A stretch of DNA of 64,000 nt from the NCBI RefSeq assembly GCF_900101125.1, contig NZ_FNFL01000009.1:1-64000 (forward strand), given 5' to 3'. Shown piece by piece: positions 63,867 to 64,000 of this stretch. Numbering within the stretch: the stretch's first letter is position 1; each line of letters begins with the position of its first letter. A program made the position numbers and the translations under genes. This stretch comes from Sediminibacillus albus (GTDB lineage Bacteria > Bacillota > Bacilli > Bacillales > Amphibacillaceae). A model generated the notes under the pieces. It did not search any database. It saw only the letters and a program-made list of their open reading frames with translations, and had not been told where the DNA came from.

Positions 63867-64000
63867 ATATAACGTTCCTTAATATCTTTTACTTTAAGGG
63901 GACAATATAAACTTTTCTAATTAAATTATTAACTTTCACCTGTCAGGTTAGACGTACTGTTTAATTAGCGTCATGTTTCCTTTACTTGGCTGACATGTTT

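Overview
The window is a chromosomal segment of a low-GC, spore-forming, Gram-positive bacterium of the family Bacillaceae. It looks close to the Virgibacillus/Oceanobacillus/Lentibacillus type, but the sequence alone does not fix the genus. The evidence is the ctsR-mcsA-mcsB-clpC-radA order, the sigH/rpoBC/ribosomal-protein supercluster, the sporulation and germination genes (pdaB, kbaA, gerD, cwlD, sigH), strong Shine-Dalgarno sites with many TTG/GTG starts, and a Bacillus-type 16S rRNA 5' end. Almost everything is on the minus strand, so in gene order the window reads from right to left.

Right part (63.9 to 47.2 kb, minus strand): the CtsR-controlled ctsR-mcsA-mcsB-clpC stress operon; radA; yacL; the isoprenoid genes ispD-ispF; gltX; a cysteine T-box riboswitch ahead of cysE-cysS; mrnC-rlmB-rae1; sigH; rpmG-secE-nusG. 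The gene disA, which usually lies between radA and yacL in Bacillus, is not there.

Middle (47.0 to 10.7 kb, minus strand): rplK-rplA; the L10 leader with rplJ-rplL; an RsmC-like methyltransferase; rpoB-rpoC; rplGB-rpsL-rpsG-fusA-tuf; the S10-spc-alpha block from rpsJ to rplQ, including secY, adk, map, infA, rpmJ and rpoA; the energy-coupling-factor transporter core ecfA1-ecfA2-ecfT; truA; and rplM-rpsI. Promoters with near-consensus boxes and 16-18 bp spacers are visible ahead of most of these units.

Accessory region (about 10.8 to 6.3 kb): the 3' end of rpsI plus its terminator is present twice, as a 140-bp direct repeat with 3 mismatches (7861..8000 and 10621..10760). Between the copies is 2.6 kb of AT-rich DNA. 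It holds a truncated tyrosine integrase next to the intact rpsI, a secreted bacteriocin-like precursor followed by a small three-helix membrane protein, another small membrane protein, and short relics, one of them a cysteine-rich peptide frame. This looks like the remnant of an integrative element that used the rpsI 3' end as its attachment site. Left of it are an IS3-type transposase relic ending at the repeat border, a small secreted protein and a frameshifted secreted-protein pseudogene. ybaJ and ybaK, found between rpsI and cwlD in Bacillus subtilis, are absent.

Left part (6.3 to 0 kb): cwlD, salA, gerD, kbaA and pdaB, in the order known downstream of rpsI in B. subtilis; then a small unknown gene and a beta-phosphoglucomutase-like HAD gene; and finally the promoter, leader and 5' 270 bases of a 16S rRNA gene running off the left edge.
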